A DNA stretch of 64,000 nt from Notospermus geniculatus (GCA_002633025.1 NMRB01000213.1:260296-324295), one strand, 5' to 3'. Shown: positions 21,681 to 33,387, counted from the stretch's first letter. Numbers and translations are program-made. The notes: generated by a model from the sequence alone, not told the origin.

Positions 21681-23133
21681 TGGTTGCTGTTTCAAATGGA
21701 ATCCTTGATCTGCACTGAGTGATTCTGAAAAGTACGTCCCCGAGGAGTGTTTTCTTGCAAAGTTCTGCGTTGGAAGAATGATTCTGTAGTTGTGTGGGTT
21801 GTCGCCGAGGTGGGGATTTAGGTCGGGATTGGCATATATCATAGTGACTCCAATTACAACTGTGTTATTAGTCACCAAGCCTGCGGATTAACATCATTAA
21901 GAAGTTTCGCCTTTTGCTCCAATGATACGTGACGTGGAAGCATCGAGCATCCATCTCACACCGCCCATGCAATTCCCCCACCCCGAACTTTTTCTATCAT
22001 CCATGCCTCAATCTCCTTAATGCACTCGCGATAAACTGAAGTCGATATTTCACAATCAAAAACGTCGTCCGCATATTACGTCCTTCACATCCAGGAAATA
22101 CCAAATGTTACAGGCGGCTGGCCAGCCCAGACGTTAAACTAAGAATAGCCCTATCGACTCGGGTTTGATAGATGGGGCTTGAAATAGTTCTGCCCACCGT
22201 CAGTACTAGATGTGATTAGTTCATAACCTTGCTTATCGAGTTATTCTGACCGCTAACTTATTTGGCCGTGATTTCACTGGTCATTTCGGCGTTTGTCTGA
22301 TGGTCAGAGCTTCTGGTTTGGGGTGAAGGTGACCATGCCCCAAAGAAAAGAAAAACGCAGTTCTTGGTTGTAAAGCACATTGAAGAAGTCAATATGGGCC
22401 AGAACTGCCAAAATAAACAGTTTTAATGGTTACTTTTACATCGTAATCGCCCACGAACTCAAAAACTAAGCCCCGCACAAATTTTGCCCAATGGCCTAGT
22501 GTACCATGTGCACCCCACCATGCATTCGGTAAAATTTCTACGCGAGATGTACATCGGTTTCAGAGGTGAAAGTGTGCGTAATTCACCTCTGGGGACGAGA
22601 ATGGTCAGAGCCTTTCAATATTCAACCACTGTCCGTAACTCATGAATCGCGTAATTTAAATCAAACCCATTAGAGAGCGTCCTCGCGAGACTATAGTCTG
22701 CTGATTTGTTCCCCTCTCAGGTTTACCCAGCCATTATCTTTATATCCCTAGTGATGTACAATTACTACTAACAAGGAGAGCACTTTTGGGAGAAAGGAAA
22801 CGGAATACCTATAAGAATAAGAGGAAGTACGAACAATGCTAGACTTCCACCGTAAGAAAGGGTTCCGAGTGTGGTACATGTTCGTCTAAAATGTTCGGAA
22901 CGGGTGGGCATTTCAAGCTAGAAATTGTATTTTGAACGGATACCCTTGTTGCATCCTGAGGTAATCAGTGGTTCTTGATGTTCGCTCCCTTTCTCCTCGA
23001 GTGCTGAGAATCTCTGATATTAGATAGATAGATAGATAATTTGAAGCTTCATAACCCGTTTGGGTTATCTTAAGCTTATGTAGAGTCTGCCCTGGCATAA
23101 AGTACAAGGGACCACGGCTTTTTCACATGTCCT
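21681..23133. other. Non-coding stretch, nothing seen
   Basis: A TAGATAGATAGATA microsatellite lies at 23022-23037; otherwise unique-looking. Confidence 0.4.
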
Positions 23134-23218
23134 GGCCGGGGATCGAACACACGCACCGACCCTGTTACATGTAGGATTGAAAGTCAGGCGTGTACCGCTC
23201 GACCACCAAGCCAGGACA
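23134..23218 (-). repeat. tRNA-Ser/Leu-like pseudogene or SINE head
   Basis: The minus strand starts TCCTGGC and ends GCCAGGA, a perfect 7 bp acceptor-like stem, with GGTGGTCGAGCGG (box A-like) and GTTCGATCCCC (box B-like). The T-stem and anticodon stem do not pair well, so it is not called as a functional tRNA. Confidence 0.45.
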
Positions 23219-23221
23219 ATA

Positions 23222-23400
23222 TTAGGCCTCCACAGGATGCCCATGTCGTAGAGGCTTGTTAATAAAGCAGCAGAAGTGAGATTAAAAGCGTTAAGAATAG
23301 CACAAAGTTGCTCGCAATATTTATTTTCGCGATATTGGGAATTCTTCAGAATCTGAATGCCAAGCACCCACACGAACAAGCCGGGCCAAAGAAACAACAT
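23222..23400 (-). CDS. Short open frame with hydrophobic N-terminus, doubtful
   Basis: A minus-strand ATG at 23400-23398 in a good context (GCCATG) opens MLFLWPGLFVWVLGIQILKN, which resembles a signal peptide or anchor. It is followed by YCEQLCAILNAFNLTSAALL and then runs into a tRNA-like repeat at about 23218. No convincing donor is seen before the repeat. It is listed because the N-terminal pattern is striking, but chance is a good explanation. Confidence 0.18.
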
Positions 23401-26320
23401 GGCTTTCGTGTCGGATCGAATTACACCAAAGCATACCGAAACGCTTTGAAATCAACTGCCCATTAGAGAACAATTGTGCTTAAGGAATGATCTTGCTAAC
23501 AGAGTGCACTGATGGCGGTTTCTCGCAGAGATCACAGCAAACAATCATGTACTTAACCAGAAAGAACGTTCCTTTCACCTTAGAAGTTCTTTCACCAACA
23601 TTGGAGCACTAAAGTGATATTGATATCAAAATTCCCTGGAGGCTTTCGGTCGACTACTGTTCTCCGTCTAAAAAACAACACGAGTCGAGTTTGGGAACCA
23701 AAACAATGATCATCCATTTTAGGTGATTGCTTACAACATCAGCTACGAATTGGCCTCAACTATTAGAGACGGTCTTTCACGTTTTATGTTATGTCTTTGA
23801 AATCCCGATACTTCAATTCACTCCCGACTTGAAAAAATGACACCAGTCAATACGAACCTTACGAATTGTTAAGTTTCAAATGTTGCAGCAAGCAGCCTGG
23901 AATATCAATCTCTTTATTGACAAGAACACAATATTCGTTTCACTTTTCGAAACGGTATTGACTTCAGCTTTGACATTTTAGCTTTCAATGATATTGGACC
24001 AGTTAACTCTTGATTTGAAACAAACTTTCTTAAGTAACGACGTTTTTTGTGTCAATTTCAAAGATAGAGATGACAGTTTGAAAGGTCGACTTGGGTTCTC
24101 ATTTGACAGAGTGATCTGTCGATTTGATATCGTAGGAAAAAAGATCGTGTGAATAAATATCGGATCACATGGTAATGTAAACCATTCAGATATTGAGAGA
24201 TGCTGAAAATAAACAAATAAAGGCTCGAAAGTGGGCAGTGAACTCACGATTCGGACGCGTTATTTGATAGCCGAGTTGTTTGGCCAGGTCGATTCCAGAA
24301 GATGTGCTTCAACTCACTAGTCTAGTCTATGTGGACCTCAGTAATGCCACAGCTTTAATAATTGACTGGTCATCCACGCATTCGCCAGCTAATTAATTCA
24401 TGAGTTGCTGAAAGGTCTGTGTAACTGGCAACACTTTCCCAGCATCTAGCACGGCCATAGCTAGCATAGGGACAATGTGGGCAAGTGCCCCAGACGTCAG
24501 TAAAAAACATGTTTTTCATGCAGATTTTGGTAGAAAAATGGCAAGAAGTGCAGTATTGACCCTCAACCACCCGCCCGCCCAACCTCCCACCCACCCATCC
24601 ACCCACCCTGAATACCTTAAAGGCGCGAGACTTGGCAGTGTTTTCGCTTCGATTTCTTTATTATTCATCTAAATGAAGGATAATTGAACCCAACATAAAA
24701 ACTCTGTCATTTGGAGACATCAAAAATGCAAAAAATTGCTGTTATCCAAAATTCGACACTTTTTTGAAAATCGGGGTTTTGCGTCCAGACTATACGTTTT
24801 GCTTGCGGGAAACGTGCCTGTGTACAGGTAATCGTTCCAGACTTGTGCCACTAGTCATGTATCAGATGGCCATGACCGCTAAAGCGGGGATAAATCGGTT
24901 TCTCCTCAGCAGCGCCTTGCAGATTACAGATACCTTATTGGTCATCCATCAAGGTTATACTTGTACAACATTGATTTCTGCCCGCGAACAACTACGAAAC
25001 ATCCCAAATTATTAAGCGCAGGCAGGTACCTCGTAGTGTACCTCCAGCTAGCCGCCACTATCCCGTAATACAAAATTTTGCGCTCATGGTCGGTAGCCAG
25101 GCTGAGACCCCAGCTACTGGTCAGGAGTCCCTCAAAGAACTCGGCATTTCAATCACCGCCCGTCCTCTTCGTGCCCTATTCCACTAAATGTAAAAAAATC
25201 CTTGCAATATCTGAACGGAACACTCCAAATTGCCATAAACCGTTTTAATCTTGGCACGTTGATTTGCACATGCCCGATTCATCATTCTTATTCACTCTGA
25301 AAGAGCAAACATTGAGACGTTGTTACAACATAATGCAATCGCTGCGCTCATTTTATCCATGTTTATGCTTCTTTCTCAGAGGAACATCGTTCCGTATAAC
25401 GCTGGGATTTGCTGGAAGTTGGCGAGTTGATCAAGTAAGGTTGCTTTTTTCTCGATGACGAGATTTTGTTATGATCACAAACACGACTTTCCGCTCACTT
25501 CTCCCCAAACCACCAGCGATGTGGTGGACATCGTTCGCAAATGCTACTGGCTTCATTGGCTCACCGAACTCTGTGGCAGGATTTTGTGCAAAAACATACC
25601 TCGGCGTTAAGCAGATGTACCGTCACTCTTTCACGGATAGCAAACCGTAACTGCTAATCACATCGATCCCACGCACTGGAAGTGATTAACTTGCGGTTCT
25701 ATAAGACATCCACCGAAGTCATTCACTGAAACACTGATACAAACTGTATTAAGGTAGATTTGAATTTGATTTATTTCGGAATGCGAGAAAAAGTCTCATA
25801 AAACCGACCATCCAGCTAAAGTTAGCTTGATTAAGCTTGATTCTGATGCATATTGCGGCTGAATGAAAAGGCGCATTAATCAAAGGTGTTTACTTCATCA
25901 ACTGCGTACAGACCATGCCTGACGACTGCCGATCCAAAATCAATCATTTCCAGCCGTGTTACCGCGTAATGGGCTGCAGCTCAGCTTTAACATATCCCAT
26001 CGTGCATTATTCAATATGTCTGCGTGCAAATCTTGGATCAAGTCGTGCTTGACGAATACCTCAATCAGTAATCAACACAGAATGCTGTTGTTATCCCAAG
26101 GTGAATGATCCCATGATATTTACCTATTTTAATTTCATTCATAACTTTACTCTACAGTTTCGCTTTTCCTTCCTTTCCTTGGACTTTCACAATGAAACAA
26201 GCAGTCAAGGTTTCATTTTCTTTTAGCTTTTTCAGCGGACGCGAAATCCTACAGCTTGGTGGCTATTTTCAACTCGACTCGTCTTAATTTTGCGATGGAC
26301 TCTTGCAGTTTGGCTTGTTG
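23401..26320. other. Mostly non-coding
   Basis: Holds a relic of the GTAGCTAGC-ended element at 24455-24500, a CCCACCC-rich patch at 24570-24610, and the exon candidate at 25380. Confidence 0.4.
25380..25434 (+). CDS. Candidate internal exon (55 bases) bounded by consensus splice sites
   Basis: TTATGCTTCTTTCTCAG is a strong acceptor, and GATCAA|GTAAGG is a strong donor. Only one frame is open across the 55 bases, reading GTSFRITLGFAGSWRVDQ, with the first base completing a codon. No partner exons are recognised within several kilobases, so it may belong to a gene with large introns or be coincidental. Confidence 0.25.
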
Positions 26321-26586
26321 AATCATCATAATAATAATAATAATGTGTGGGCACTTCACAATTATTACCCCCAGCTATAGGCCTGTTCATTCCAATATCA
26401 TATCTCCACTCCCCGGGGAGTATTACAGTCCCGGCAGCCGATTTCAGCCGACTAACATTCACATACCAGGTACCCCTTTTACACCTGGGTGGGGTGAAGC
26501 AAGTGAGGCAAAGTGACTTGGTCAGAATCGAGCCCGGGACCCTCTGATCAGGAGTCCGTCTCGCTAACCACTAGACCACGTCGCTC
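26321..26586 (-). mobile_element. SINE-C, tRNA-derived with (AAT)n tail
   Basis: The minus-strand head reads GTGGTCTAGTGGTTAGCGAG with box B GGGCTCGATTCTGACC. A central domain includes CACCCAGGTGTAAAAGGGG. The 3' end is a short ATT repeat (26325-26343 on the plus strand). The central part shares CTCAC..CACCCAGGTGTA-type words with SINE-B, suggesting a common core. Confidence 0.65.
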
Positions 26587-27086
26587 CCCATTGATGTCAC
26601 CTAAGGTGGCTAAAGCAAAGACAGGCAAGGGATTCAGAGTGATCAAGAAGAAGGATCAACATCAGTTGCGCCGAATCAGAAACGTGAAAGCAATAACAAA
26701 ACATTTTGCTTTGTCAATACGGTTTTCATCATCCTTCCCCGGCTTCACATCGCCACCGGCAACGATTCACACAAGGATATTAAAACATACAGACTAAACT
26801 CTAACTTTTTTATCCGGAGGGCAAACGTAATTAGAAAATATTTTCTTTCGTCGTGTACAGTTTATGAAAGCTTTCATCGCTTAAACCGCTTTAATCTGTT
26901 CAGAATAGAGAGCTGAGTTCATCACAGATGAGATGTTGTTAATCGCCGCGATCAAAGACCACCTAATTAACTTTTCCTGGAAGGTTCATGCCCTGATATC
27001 GATGAAGAACCGTCGGTGATCGGTTCATTTCAGGGTCCAGTGATTTCTAAAATGCCAGTGGTTATATTTAATAAAGACTTCATCCG

Positions 27087-27197
27087 TTAATGGCGATAGA
27101 CAGATTTCAATTTGGCATACCTCGCCTCCTGCACATCCTGGCTTCTATCATCACTGGCCTCGTCTTCAAAAGTTTCCCACCAATGGAAATGCAGATA
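27087..27197 (-). CDS. Candidate terminal exon, acidic tail
   Basis: The minus-strand frame reads HWWETFEDEASDDRSQDV, then QEARYAKLKSVYRH, and ends in TAA at 27089-27087, with ATTAAA (27072-27067) as a possible poly(A) signal just downstream. Likely acceptors are AG at 27165-27164 (TTTTGAAG) or further upstream, but the polypyrimidine tract is poor. A 121-codon plus-strand frame (27090-27455) overlaps it and may be the shadow or the real one. Composition favours the minus strand. Family unknown. Confidence 0.25.
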   Translation of the reverse strand, partial: YLHFHWWETFEDEASDDRSQDVQEARYAKLKSVYRH

Positions 27198-27600
27198 TCA
27201 GATGTTGGTGGACGGAGGTGGAAAAATCGTTGGTGCAAACGCCATTCGTCACGTACAGCTGCAGAGTTGCTGCTGCTGAGCAAGGTAATGGCCACACCAA
27301 TGCTGGAATTAACTGCGGCTGTCATAGTCAAGACATTTCATATTTATGTGACATCCTTCTCAGAGGGTGATTCTCGTGCAAATAGTTGTTCATCCCAAAC
27401 TAAATTTCGGAGAATGATATATTTTCCACCAACTGCGATTCATGAGCCAAATTAGCACAGGTCGAGATAGTACTTATTCAATGTCCACTCTATTTTCGAT
27501 AAACTATTTTTACGCCATTTAAGACAATGTGCACCCAGGCAAACAGTGTAAATGAAGTACTGATAGAACTATATCTACCGGTAGCGAGCTTAGCCCACTG

Positions 27601-27652
27601 AAGCAGGCTTCATGCTCACGCATTACAGCAGGCTTCATGCTCACGCATTACG
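27601..27652. repeat. 25 bp tandem pair
   Basis: GCAGGCTTCATGCTCACGCA is repeated immediately, followed by the inverted GCCTGCTG. Confidence 0.75.
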
Positions 27653-27925
27653 CCTGCTGTCGGGGTCGCGAAACCGGAAGTGTGGTAGGATTTACTACCA
27701 GGCTGGATGCGCGCGCATCAGCTAGCAGACGAAGCATTAACTGACTGCAAAATCGAAATCTGGCGACAAATCACACTCTTGCCAACTTTGCCACAGAGCC
27801 TCTCAAGCTGCCCCTGTATGATAAAGTCTAATGGGCGTGCAATAGGGCCTAATAACGGCAGTTTGAGTCCTATCAGCGGGTTTGGGTGACACAACCAAAA
27901 ACCCCGCTCAGTGACAGAGTTCAAA

Positions 27926-28231
27926 ATGGCGTCTGACGTCGAACTTTTCTCGCTTCGAGCATTCAGCGAGGTAGTGCAACGAACGTCGGCGAGAAGGATA
28001 CTAAGTGACCTATCCCAGCGATGTTTTATGTCATTACCTAAACATCCTGCGGATAGTGCGTTGAAGAAATCACTGCTATCTCATTTTGACTCCTGCAGCT
28101 TGCCGTTAGCGCTGCACACAGATGTACACGATATGGGCACGATGTACAGGTTTGTACACGGGCTAGATCATCTTGGCTTCTTTGGGGAATACCTTCCACT
28201 GATACGTCATCACAGCAGGTTCGTATTCTGA
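27926..28231 (+). CDS. Candidate N-terminal exon or small protein, 101 codons
   Basis: An ATG in an excellent context (CAAAATGGCG) opens a frame beginning MASDVELFSLRAFSEVV and ending in TGA at 28229-28231. The residues look like a leucine-rich amphipathic region (RRILSDLSQRCF) followed by a His/Phe-rich part (YRFVHGLDHLGFFGEYLP). Possible donors inside the frame are the GT after CAGCGAG (near 27971) and the GT after ATGTACAG (near 28150), so the exon may be shorter than the frame. I do not recognise a family. A tandemly duplicated, exon-like block follows from 28347. The call rests on the start context and composition only, because frames of this length also occur by chance in the window. 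Confidence 0.4.
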   Translation: MASDVELFSLRAFSEVVQRTSARRILSDLSQRCFMSLPKHPADSALKKSLLSHFDSCSLPLALHTDVHDMGTMYRFVHGLDHLGFFGEYLPLIRHHSRFVF

Positions 28232-28346
28232 TTGGACGTATTCCGACGAATCACAGCCAGAGTCAAGAGGGCGACAGCAGTCGTAAATGAGGAACGAATG
28301 TCGACTGCAAGATGTGGTCTATAGGGAGCTATCCTGTAAGTTATTA

Positions 28347-28704
28347 ATCCGCCTATACTCGAAATCCCGCCAGCTGGGATGATCGACGTTTTCCCATGCC
28401 CACGGTGGGTTTGGTTAACTGGGAAGGCCTACGACTGGTGCAGCGTACATGTACAACCAACCGAGGACCCTATCGTTTTCACAAACTACAGAGTTGTTGA
28501 TGAAGGTAATCGACTGGCAGCATGAAGATTATCCACCTATACCCGACGTCCCGCCAGCTGGGATGATCGAAGATTTCCCTCATGCCCACGGTGGTTTGGT
28601 TAACTGGGGAACGCCTGTGCTGCTTATAACCAACCGAGGACCCTATCCTTTTCACAAACTACGGAGTATTTGATGAAGGTAATCGACCGGCAGCGTGAAG
28701 ATTA
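28347..28704. repeat. Tandem pair of ~180 bp exon-like units
   Basis: Units start at 28347 and 28531 (ATCCGCCTATACTCGAAATC / ATCCACCTATACCCGACGTC). Each ends with GTTGATGAAGGTAATCGAC or a variant. In each unit one frame reads PTEDPI.FTNY.V.DEG up to a possible donor GAAG|GTAATC. Confidence 0.75.
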
Positions 28705-29026
28705 ATCTTCCGAACAGCCCAAGGCTGTCGAAATATTCTGATTTAATCACAGTGTATTGTAATTAAAATTCTTGAGATTTCGATTTCATTTTTGCAAGTG
28801 ATACCGCCGGGGTAACTTAAGAGAAACCCAACGGCCTCCCTCTAATGAAATCGAAGGAGCTCCGTTTTTGTAGACTTGGGGCGATAAAGATGATAGATGC
28901 AGCATTGTGTAGACTGTGTACGCCAAAGAAACGAGTCGGCATCGCCCACATTTTGTACACATGCACTGTATCGTGATTTGCTTCAACAGGTCGACAGTTT
29001 GCAGTAATCCTTAGCCAGGTGTTTTA
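28705..29026. other. Non-coding stretch, nothing seen
   Basis: No repeat or exon recognised. Confidence 0.4.
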
Positions 29027-29156
29027 TTGGACTTTTTCAATCAAGGCCGAAGCCAAAGCATTATCTTTCCTGGCAGGTATATGGCAGAAGCAATCTCAAG
29101 GCTACCATACCATATTCCTCACTTGCATGGGTCATCTACTTGTAAAGGCACGAGTA

Positions 29157-30023
29157 TGGATATTTCGACAGTCATTTTTTTGACAGTCAACAGTCAACAG
29201 TCAACAGTCATTTTGTAAATTATAGGAAATTTGCTTTAATTCAATAAAATGTTTGAAATAAAAACAACTAGTTGTTTTTTTTCACTCTTTTCAGTGCTTC
29301 ACGGTCATTACTTTTACCGCGAAGGCGATTTCAATGTATCTGGTAACCTAAAGGATATTCGGAGTTGAAGCACAAGATTCTACGGTGGCCCAGTAGGGTC
29401 TGCTGCATGAAGCAGTGCTCAGACGGCTATAGTGAGTCGTCCAGTGGAGATTGCATTTATAGGGTCGTCCAGAAAAAGAGTCCCAGAATAATGGCAGTTC
29501 TTTTATCTGTTATCTGCAATTTCTGTCGGTGAGAATGCCCCCCGTGTGACAATGCCCACTTTATTGTTCGGGGGACACTCAAATACAGAAAGACATGACT
29601 GTTTATCAGTGCCTCCCTCATTGTCACGTTGCCGCTTATTCCGTCAATCTTTTGTTCGGTGGGCAGTGAAAAACATTACACCGGTACGGTACATTATATC
29701 CAACGTCAGTGCTGTGACGTAATTTCGAATCCCTTTATCTGCGCTTCAGATTGGTCGCCTTGAAAAAGTGTTCACACAACAGGACTTCTATTGTCTGCTA
29801 TTCAATCAGCCTCATAACCTCATAATGCCAAGATGACCCAGATTCATGGTATAGGCCGATATGAATCCTACTGTGTATCTATCTGCTTACCAGCCACTGG
29901 TAGGTCACTCATGTCACTGGCATTCTATTATTATGAAAACTAATGGGCTACCATATTTTTTCATAAAAATGACTGTTGACTGTTGACTGTTGACTGTCGA
30001 AAAAATGACTGTCGAAATATCCA
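29157..30023. mobile_element. 867 bp TIR element inserted in SINE-A, TA target
   Basis: The left end TGGATATTTCGACAGTCATT and the right end AATGACTGTCGAAATATCCA are inverted for ~58 bp, including three GACAGTCAACAGT-like iterations (TGTTGAC x3 on the right). TA flanks both sides (29155-29156 and 30024-30025). No transposase frame is visible. It contains a relic of the 43.5 kb-type element near 29520-29690. Confidence 0.8.
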
Positions 30024-30182
30024 TACTCAAAGGCACAGGCTTGCTCGCAACCTCCTGCGCATGTTCAGCTTGATACTTCTGGTCGTACATGTAAATACTA
30101 TAATATTCTATTGGCTCTGCTGTGGAGATAAGCTTGCTCGTCTACCTGCCTTTGTGAAGGCAATACGGCTTTCTGTCCCATG

Positions 30183-30296
30183 GGTCATATGAATAAAGAC
30201 TAGCAAATGCTTTTACTTCAGATTTGTACAGCATTCCCTAGTGCATTTGTATTGCAAAATTTAAGTAAAAGCATTTGCTAGTCTTTATTCATATGG
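30183..30296. mobile_element. 114 bp hairpin MITE with 6 bp target duplication
   Basis: Inverted arms CATATGAATAAAGACTAGCA ... GCTTTTACTT are perfect for 33 bp. CCCATG flanks both sides (30177-30182, 30297-30302) and occurs once in uninterrupted SINE copies. Confidence 0.8.
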
Positions 30297-30821
30297 CCCA
30301 TGTCTCGTGCGACGGACGTAAACAACCCGGGATGATTAATCCCACGTAGCCTATAGCCCAAGCTGGATTCGAACCTAGGATCTGCCGCTTGCTGAGGAGT
30401 GATAACACTAGGCTACCACAACCCCATACCTTAACCAGATTGCTATATTGGGGCAAATCAAATTGGGTCTAGGAACTGCCGTAAGAGAATTTCTGATCAT
30501 TATCGTGGACCTACGGCGATCCACTATTCCGTTCATGTCTGTTGAAGAGACGCCCTTCTCGGCCTTGATTAGGCGTTAGTTAATCAGGCATACCCTCAGG
30601 TCATCAAAGGGAGGCCATAGAATCAACAAACCAATATGAATATGACAGGATGACGTGTTCTTCTAATCAGAATATGGCCCGAAGAAGGTTTTTTTTTGGT
30701 TTCAATGAATAAGTAACATCTTCAGTGGTGAAAAAAACATGCCGAGGAAGGAGGGACGAGACAGTGTCCACTATCAGGGTAATGTAATTATCTGGCCGGG
30801 ACTAAGGCAGGGTACATGTAT

Positions 30822-31074
30822 TTTTTTAGTGTATTTTTTCCTTCAGGGCCGAAGCCATTATTACCCTGGTAAGGGTGGAAGAGGCCATCTCATGCTGCTC
30901 ATGGATGGGGTCTCTTACTTGCCCTTGCAAAGGCACGAGGTACAAGGCACCACGGCTTACTCATAGTGTCCCATGTAACGGGCGTGAAGAACCAGGGATA
31001 ATTTATCCCACATGGCTCAGGGACCCGGGACCTGCGGCTTGCTCAAGCGGACGTGTTAACACCACTAAGCTATT
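30822..31074 (-). mobile_element. SINE-A, near full length
   Basis: Tail CCTTCAGGGCCGAAGCC, body TTACTTGCCCTTGCAAAGGC, and a head with degraded box B (GGACCCGGGACC) ending CACCACTAAGCTAT. Confidence 0.8.
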
Positions 31075-31325
31075 TTAAAGGCTATCTTTAGTGAATTGGT
31101 AGCATCTTCTTTTTCTCGAACATCATCTTAATTTAATTGAAATCACCATAGTAGTACGTTCTGTTTGGAGTAACAGCCTTGTTGATAGATCTTGAAACTG
31201 CCTTTTTCATGTCATGTCACAAATTGGCGACAGACACTGATGGTCAACCGTAAAAAATACATGTACACTAACTGCGACAATCTTTGGGGTGATTTAATTC
31301 CATTTCATTCGAAGCGTGAACGCCT

Positions 31326-31471
31326 CAAGCTACGTTTAGCTGACACGCGGAATGCGGATTGCGGAACGCGGAAGCGGAAAATGCAATGTATTTTCGCATA
31401 CAACATATCGCTTCCGCCGGGGATGTCGCGTCCCTATACTGCATTCCGGATGTCTGGTAAACGCAGCTTTA
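31326..31471. mobile_element. Hairpin MITE, ~146 bp
   Basis: AAGCTACGTTTAGCTGACAC and the opposite GTCTGGTAAACGCAGCTTT, with GGAATGC/GCATTCC inside the arms. Confidence 0.5.
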
Positions 31472-32220
31472 GGCTGCGTCTGTGCTAAAAATGATACCCC
31501 ATCCCTTTGAGAATCAACGAAGTAGATAGACGGATCGGTTACTTGCGGGGGCAGAAACGAGCGTCCAGCTTCTAAATTAAACACAGGATGGTTTCCTTTT
31601 GGGGATATCGAGTGGGTTGACCTGATAAAACGGACATTCAACGACTCAAAAAAAAATTTCGGACTGAAATAGCAGACCGAAGAGGCTGACAGTTTAAACA
31701 ACCAGCGAATTTCTTCATTCATCACGTTCGCATTGACCTGTTTTCGTTTCTCCATGTCAACTAATAAACAGCATGTAATGTTATAACAAAAATGTAAAAA
31801 TTGCCTATTAATGATTCACATGCCAGTTCCCAGGCAATAACGTTGATTGGTTTCGATCCAAAGTCCTTAAAAATTCCTCATAAATGAATGACTGTTCGTC
31901 ACACGAAGTAAAAATAGTTCAAAGTTGCATAATGAAGCGATGAAATTAGATTTTGAAAAAGAACAGGGATATTGTACGAGATCACCTTTTTATTGTTGCT
32001 GTGAGCGACAAGCCATGTAAAATGGTGATTTATAGTTTGTGCGCATGAAGAAGTGGGAGAATCAGAAGTGAAAGATTTAAAGCTATCATCGTTGATTTCA
32101 ACAAATCGTATTTATTAAGTCGTTTAAAAAATAGGACTGGTGTAACTCCTTCCTGAGATAATGAACCGTAGATACTGCTGTATTTTTCAAGATGATTTTT
32201 AAAAACAAGGTCCAAATATG

Positions 32221-32404
32221 TGACCCGCTCCAGCGAAAGCAGCCGCTTCTAGCAGGTAATCATCATTGGTCATCAGTTTACTCAACCAGTGTATTATCAC
32301 TGCTGGCCACTACTATTGTCAACCTGCAGATATGGATATTTCAGCTAATGTGTTGTAAGGTTTCCGCTGTTGGGACAAGCACCTACTTTTGCTAGAGCGG
32401 GTCA
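32221..32404. mobile_element. Small TIR element, ~184 bp
   Basis: TGACCCGCTCCAGCGAAAG at the left and CTTTTGCTAGAGCGGGTCA at the right are inverted with three mismatches. Confidence 0.55.
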
Positions 32405-32491
32405 AATAAGTTCTGTAGGCAACTGGCGATTATATAAAGCATTTGAAAACCAAAAGCTGTGAAGAAAACGTGCAGTGCCAGAGAATGGCCT

Positions 32492-32575
32492 TGAAGAAAC
32501 TGGGAGTCGAACCCATGACTTGCAGGTAGCACGTGCTGGATACGCGACAAAAAAATTGCCACCCACTGCTGAAAC
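32492..32575 (-). repeat. Possible tRNA-like fragment
   Basis: The minus strand carries GGGTTCGACTCCCAG, a good box B, downstream of GTGGGTGGCAATT. The rest of a tRNA fold is not recognisable. Confidence 0.3.
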
Positions 32576-33236
32576 AGAGAGCAATCTGACATTATTGCTC
32601 CGACTGTTCACATTTTTAGTGGCAGGATTAGACTAATCACGTACGATTACCGGTCTAATCGCACACATTAGTAGAGTTAATCTTGGAAGCCCGACAACCG
32701 TTGCTATTTCCGTCTGAGGCCATCATGCAATTTCTTTTAGCTTTGTCCCGACTTCTTCGATGCACTGTAAGACACGGATTTCTGATGGGCAGCGCTGTTG
32801 CACTGGGTTCCTAATACCCGTACATGTATATTTACTTGGTTTTCCGCAACCTATCCCGCATTTTATTGCTGTCTCCGTGTTTCTTCCGTGCCGTATCACA
32901 TCATGCCGCATCAAAGCACCAAAGCAAACGTTGATTAATAAGGCAGGAGTCGTTTATTGTTGCCAGGTAAAGATGATATATCGGATTCGATATTACAAAA
33001 CATGAATTTCCCGAGGAGATGACTTCTCACCAGTTGATGAACTATTTTTCCTGGTGAGATATTGCATTCGTCTTTATGTTTGTTTTTAACAGGACGCATT
33101 TTCCCCAAACCCTAAATTCTGCCTGAGAAAGTGGACAATGATGATTACGCGGGTGTAACTTTTTGCCAATTCTCCGTTTCTTCAGTAGTGCTTCCTTCTT
33201 TGTATTGGGAAGGTGGTGACAATGGATGTTCTGATA

Positions 33237-33356
33237 GCCGCCATCTTGCCAAAATTAGGTCATCAACAGGATTCCAGAGTGACAGCTGATTGGTTCTCCC
33301 ATCCCCAAGTGGGGGAAATCCCTATGACGATGACCTAATTTTGACAAGATGGCTGC
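33237..33356. mobile_element. Hairpin MITE, ~120 bp
   Basis: GCCGCCATCTTGCCAAAATT and AATTTTGACAAGATGGCTGC pair with few mismatches through AGGTCATC. Confidence 0.6.
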
Positions 33357-33387
33357 CACTGAAACTCATCTATATCTCGCGGGAGAG

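Larger units (their letters stand above)
29027..30422 (-). mobile_element. SINE-A interrupted by two nested elements
   Basis: Tail-side sequence is at 29027-29156 (TCAAGGCCGAAGCC). A middle part is at about 30133-30182 (CTACCTGCCTTTGTGAAGG). The head is at 30297-30422 (GGATTCGAACCTAGGATC ... GGCTACCACA). The pieces are separated by the insertions at 29157-30023 and 30183-30296. The sequence 30026-30132 is only loosely SINE-like. Confidence 0.75.
31472..33236. other. Mostly non-coding
   Basis: A 139-codon minus frame (31755-31336) begins with a good start context (GACATGG, MEKRKQVNANVMNEE) but runs into a hairpin element; not called. It also contains the TIR element at 32221. Confidence 0.35.

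Noticed and set aside
23134-23218. Working tRNA gene
   Set aside because: The acceptor stem pairs, but the T and anticodon stems do not; it is better read as a tRNA-derived repeat.
31336-31755. 139-codon minus frame beginning MEKRKQVNANV
   Set aside because: Good start context, but the 3' third is a hairpin element and no clear donor precedes it.
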